This document shows, piece after piece, positions 61,644 through 64,000 of a stretch of 64,000 nucleotides of DNA; the stretch's first letter is position 1; each line of letters opens with the position of its first letter. Location of the stretch: the NCBI GenBank assembly GCA_017303335.1, contig JAFLBK010000001.1:439001-503000 (forward strand), read 5' to 3'. A program made the position numbers and the translations under genes. The notes under the pieces were generated by a model. The model was given only the letters and a program-made list of their open reading frames with translations. It ran no database searches and was not told the origin of the DNA. Source of the stretch: Chitinophagales bacterium (GTDB taxonomy: Bacteria; Bacteroidota; Bacteroidia; Chitinophagales; Chitinophagaceae).

Positions 61644-62246
61644 TTACGATTGGGTGGTGGATGAATAGTGTTGATTGTATTTGCGGCGAAGCAGGTAACC
61701 CGGGATGATCCAGGCGGCGATCACCGCGGCTCCCAGCAACAGCAAGGCATAGAGCGGACCGATATATATGGCAATCACCGAAAGGCCCCAGCAGAAGACA
61801 CCACCGACACGCAAAGGGAGGAAACGCATGACCACACCGGATAAAAAGGTAGGAATGCCATACAGCATCAGGTACATCGGGTAAAGATGGCGCCATCCAT
61901 GCTCCTGGCTCATGGCGATACTCACGATGAACATGCAGATACCGAAACTGGTCCAGATATAATCGATGATGGTATCGCTGTAGGTTTTAACCGTCTCCTT
62001 TTTCTTGTTCCGCACCATATAGATAATCTGCAGGATCACCGCAACCCAGGCCGCTGCCCAGATGATCTCGGGATTGCGGATCGATGTAAACCGGATCATG
62101 GCAAAATGCCCGACGGAACAAAAGAGAATGATCCAGCCCCATAAGAGGTAAAGGAATCCATTTTCGGTGACACGGTTCCGTGCCTGGTTGATCATCTGGT
62201 CGATGAGCGCCAGGCTGTCTTTGGGCGAAAAATTTTCTGGTTGCAT
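61644..62246 (-). CDS. Four-to-five-helix membrane protein, paralogue 2
   Basis: A 200-residue protein with the same architecture as the gene that follows it: N-terminal helix, LLWGW, about five membrane helices, GYLLRRKYN near the C-terminus. I start at the ATG at 62246; the longer frame adds a 45-residue unrelated piece without hydrophobicity. Together the pair looks like a duplicated membrane sensor, or a subunit of a complex with the transporter, but this is inference. Confidence 0.75.
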   Translation of the reverse strand: MQPENFSPKDSLALIDQMINQARNRVTENGFLYLLWGWIILFCSVGHFAMIRFTSIRNPEIIWAAAWVAVILQIIYMVRNKKKETVKTYSDTIIDYIWTSFGICMFIVSIAMSQEHGWRHLYPMYLMLYGIPTFLSGVVMRFLPLRVGGVFCWGLSVIAIYIGPLYALLLLGAAVIAAWIIPGYLLRRKYNQHYSSTTQS

Positions 62247-62257
62247 AAAGGCGGTTT

Positions 62258-62293
62258 TAAAAGAAATACCGGAGCAGCCCCATGCCGCTCCGG
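62258..62293 (-). terminator. Candidate terminator after the 62302 gene
   Basis: On the minus strand, GCCGGAGC pairs with GCTCCGGT-type sequence (core 62287-62293 with 62269-62275, loop about 11) and is followed by a U-rich stretch UAUUUCUUUU. It may attenuate rather than stop, as the next gene is only 55 bases on. Confidence 0.55.
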
Positions 62294-62301
62294 CAAAGCG
62301 G

Positions 62302-62943
62302 TTATTTACATTCACCAAGCAATAGCTCCACCCGTTGCTTTCCCCAGTTGGGATGCAGCTCGCTGGCAGGCTTGAAGGCATTGTACTTATCCAGTGAAGC
62401 CTGCAGCACCGGCTTGGCCGTAGCGCAACCGCCTCCGAATTGTTCCGGCGTATACTTAAGTCCCTGTCCTTTCAGATATTCGGGACGCGGGTTATTGGGA
62501 TCCTGTTTCATAGCCGCATCCAGGTGCAGGTTGATCTCGGCGCCGTATTCCATATAGCGCTGCATCGGGTTTACCATCATGTGGCTGCTGGCGATCATAC
62601 TTTTCACGCAACTGATCTCGGAATTATCCGGGCTCAGCGAATCGGCTTTATCGATCAGCAGGGTTGCCTTATCGGCAATGGCATCGATCTTCGACTTATC
62701 CTGTTCCATGTACGCGTAGTTTACCTGGCACAAGGCCGCGTAGTAATACGGGAGCCATTGGTTTTTCTCGGCGTTGGCGATACGTTCGAAATTATTGGCC
62801 AGCGAAAGCAGGTTCGCCGGGTTTCTGAAACTTGTATCGATAGCGGCGATATTGTTCTTCATAGCAGCCATGTATCGCTCACTTTGTGCAGATACAGCGG
62901 TGGCGGCATATAAGAAGGCGACGGCAAGAATGATCTTTTTCAT
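62302..62943 (-). CDS. Secreted TPR-like protein
   Basis: The 213-residue protein has a signal peptide (1-19) and then helices with a repeating pattern (NNFERIANAEKNQWLPYYYAALCQVNYAY), consistent with two or three TPR-like units. A C-terminal segment FGGGCATAKPVLQASLDKYNAFKP includes a cysteine. This arrangement is common in Bacteroidota proteins of unknown function found near TonB receptors. ATG at 62943. Confidence 0.8.
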   Translation of the reverse strand: MKKIILAVAFLYAATAVSAQSERYMAAMKNNIAAIDTSFRNPANLLSLANNFERIANAEKNQWLPYYYAALCQVNYAYMEQDKSKIDAIADKATLLIDKADSLSPDNSEISCVKSMIASSHMMVNPMQRYMEYGAEINLHLDAAMKQDPNNPRPEYLKGQGLKYTPEQFGGGCATAKPVLQASLDKYNAFKPASELHPNWGKQRVELLLGECK

Positions 62944-62963
62944 TGGTTGGTATGTTTAACTGT

Positions 62964-63269
62964 TTATTTCCTGTTTTTTAATTTTTCATATTCCCGTTCG
63001 GCCGAGTTGGCGAAGGGAAAAATATAGGCGCCGGCAAAATGAAAAGCCAGCCCGATACCCCAGCCCAGCATGGGCCATACCGGCCAGGGTACAGCATGCC
63101 GGTGACCGAAATCGATCTCCGGGCGGTCGGAAGAGAAATACCAAAGCGCCCAGAAAAAAGCGTTCACAATGATGTACGACACCAGGTGGCCGCGAAAACT
63201 TGTTCTCTTTTTGGCGATTTCCCAGAGAACAGGATCTTTTCCTTCCGGAGTGGGTTGATTGTCTGACAT
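62964..63269 (-). CDS. 2TM domain protein
   Basis: A 101-residue protein with two transmembrane helices (about 27-48 and 66-88) between a charged N-terminus (LWEIAKKRTSFRGH) and a C-terminus with REYEKLKNRK. This is the 2TM domain family (PF13239) widespread in Bacteroidota, sometimes fused to histidine kinases or found beside LytTR regulators. Role unknown. It lies 20 bases before the TPR-like gene. Confidence 0.85.
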   Translation of the reverse strand: MSDNQPTPEGKDPVLWEIAKKRTSFRGHLVSYIIVNAFFWALWYFSSDRPEIDFGHRHAVPWPVWPMLGWGIGLAFHFAGAYIFPFANSAEREYEKLKNRK

Positions 63270-63301
63270 AACGAATGTGTTTATTGGTTAAAAATCTTGT
63301 T

Positions 63302-64000
63302 TTATAAATTGTTGTTGATGGCGTCCTGTGTTCTGTCTACGCCAAAGCTCAGGAAACAGCCGATGAAAATAAAGCGTTTCGACGGTGGCGTTACCGGTAC
63401 TTTGCGGCTTCCGTCGTTGCTGTAGTTATAGTTGAACACCTGGTTTTGTCCGAGTACATTATTCACGCCCAGTACCCAAACCGTAAACACTTTCGGATTC
63501 TTCTTCCCGAGCGCCGGCAGGTAGTTAACACTAAAGCTCATGCTGTTGTAATTGATGGTTTTGCCGGCATCGGTGATCACGTATTTGCTTTGCGCATTGT
63601 CGTACGCGATGCGGTAATAGGGCCTGCCGGTTGCAAAACTATAGCTGAGGTTGAACCCGGTCTTCCAGGGCACCACGAAGCGCTTCACCACCAGGGATGC
63701 GGTATGATTGGCCGCAAAAGATGGCGTGATGGCGTAGGGATAATTCAGGTAATCCCGTTTGGTATCGAGGTACGAGTAGGATATCCAGTAATCCACGTCT
63801 TTGAATGTCTTCCGGTCTCTCCAGAAAAGTTCAACGCCCTTGGCATCCCCGAAACCATTGTTACTGCTGGCTGCTTCCTGTCCGCCCAACGACACCGTGG
63901 TCTTGTACAGGTCGCTGTACTTTTTGTAGAACGCCTCCACACGGAAAGTACGCTGGCTGGTCAGTTTCTGGTATTGCAGGATATAATGCGCTGCCCGGGA
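63302..64000 (-). CDS. C-terminal part of a TonB-dependent outer-membrane receptor
   Basis: The gene runs off the right end of the window; only the last 232 codons are seen. The visible part is beta-barrel sequence with alternating aromatics: ILQYQKLTSQRTFRVEAFYKKYSDLYK, WISYSYLDTKRDYLNYPYA, LVVKRFVVPWKTGFNLSYSF and a final FIFIGCFLSFGVD strand. This matches C-terminal strands of SusC/TonB-type receptors. The substrate cannot be inferred. Confidence 0.85.
   Translation of the reverse strand, partial: SRAAHYILQYQKLTSQRTFRVEAFYKKYSDLYKTTVSLGGQEAASSNNGFGDAKGVELFWRDRKTFKDVDYWISYSYLDTKRDYLNYPYAITPSFAANHTASLVVKRFVVPWKTGFNLSYSFATGRPYYRIAYDNAQSKYVITDAGKTINYNSMSFSVNYLPALGKKNPKVFTVWVLGVNNVLGQNQVFNYNYSNDGSRKVPVTPPSKRFIFIGCFLSFGVDRTQDAINNNL

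Overview
The window looks like a chromosomal segment of a Bacteroidota bacterium, most likely from the Chitinophagales/Chitinophagaceae. The reasons are: seven secreted proteins with type IX secretion (T9SS) C-terminal sorting tails; a LytS/LytTR-type two-component pair; DUF5777, DUF2911 and MbnP-type proteins; a bacterial GGGP-synthase homologue; and several TAnnTTTG promoter elements, the -7 box of this phylum. Base composition is near 50% GC throughout. I see no tRNA, rRNA, CRISPR, insertion sequence or phage gene. Species cannot be fixed from sequence alone.

Layout. 1-9,069: housekeeping and signalling genes (lipoprotein fragment, ruvB, NADP-binding oxidoreductase, sensor kinase and regulator, M28 peptidase, acyltransferase, class C acid phosphatase, GGGP synthase-like enzyme, arfB). 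9,073-10,874: a tightly coupled MbnP/MbnH pair. 10,876-18,104: envelope genes (flippase, amidase, ChaN-like protein) and a small ECF sigma operon. 18,105-21,497: an icmF fused mutase. 22,571-29,600: two divergent operons. The minus-strand one has a TAT-like small protein, a four-cluster Fe-S protein, an NrfD-type membrane subunit, a membrane-anchored beta-sandwich protein and cytochrome c. The plus-strand one has two lipoprotein-like proteins with CX4CH heme motifs and a DUF5777 beta-barrel. 29,657-30,409: rsmA.

30,474-56,934 is a 26-kb island of secreted proteins. It holds three very large thrombospondin type-3 repeat proteins, two purple-acid-phosphatase-like enzymes, an M1 aminopeptidase and a nidogen-like protein, all with T9SS tails, plus one diheme peroxidase fusion without a clear tail. 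The modules are shared among neighbours and have clearly been duplicated and shuffled. 57,055-64,000: pdxA, then a minus-strand run with a LolA-like protein, an ABC-2 exporter, a small winged-helix regulator, two paralogous membrane proteins, small envelope proteins and the C-terminal part of a TonB-dependent receptor.

The most system-like region is 22,571-29,600. I infer a route from the quinone pool (NrfD and Fe-S subunits) through cytochrome c to noncanonical cytochromes at the outer membrane beside a beta-barrel, with no molybdopterin catalytic subunit. The second is the T9SS cargo island with its expanding and contracting beta-sandwich modules. Several start codons were moved from the longest frame to a start followed by a signal peptide, or to a start lying downstream of a TAnnTTTG box.
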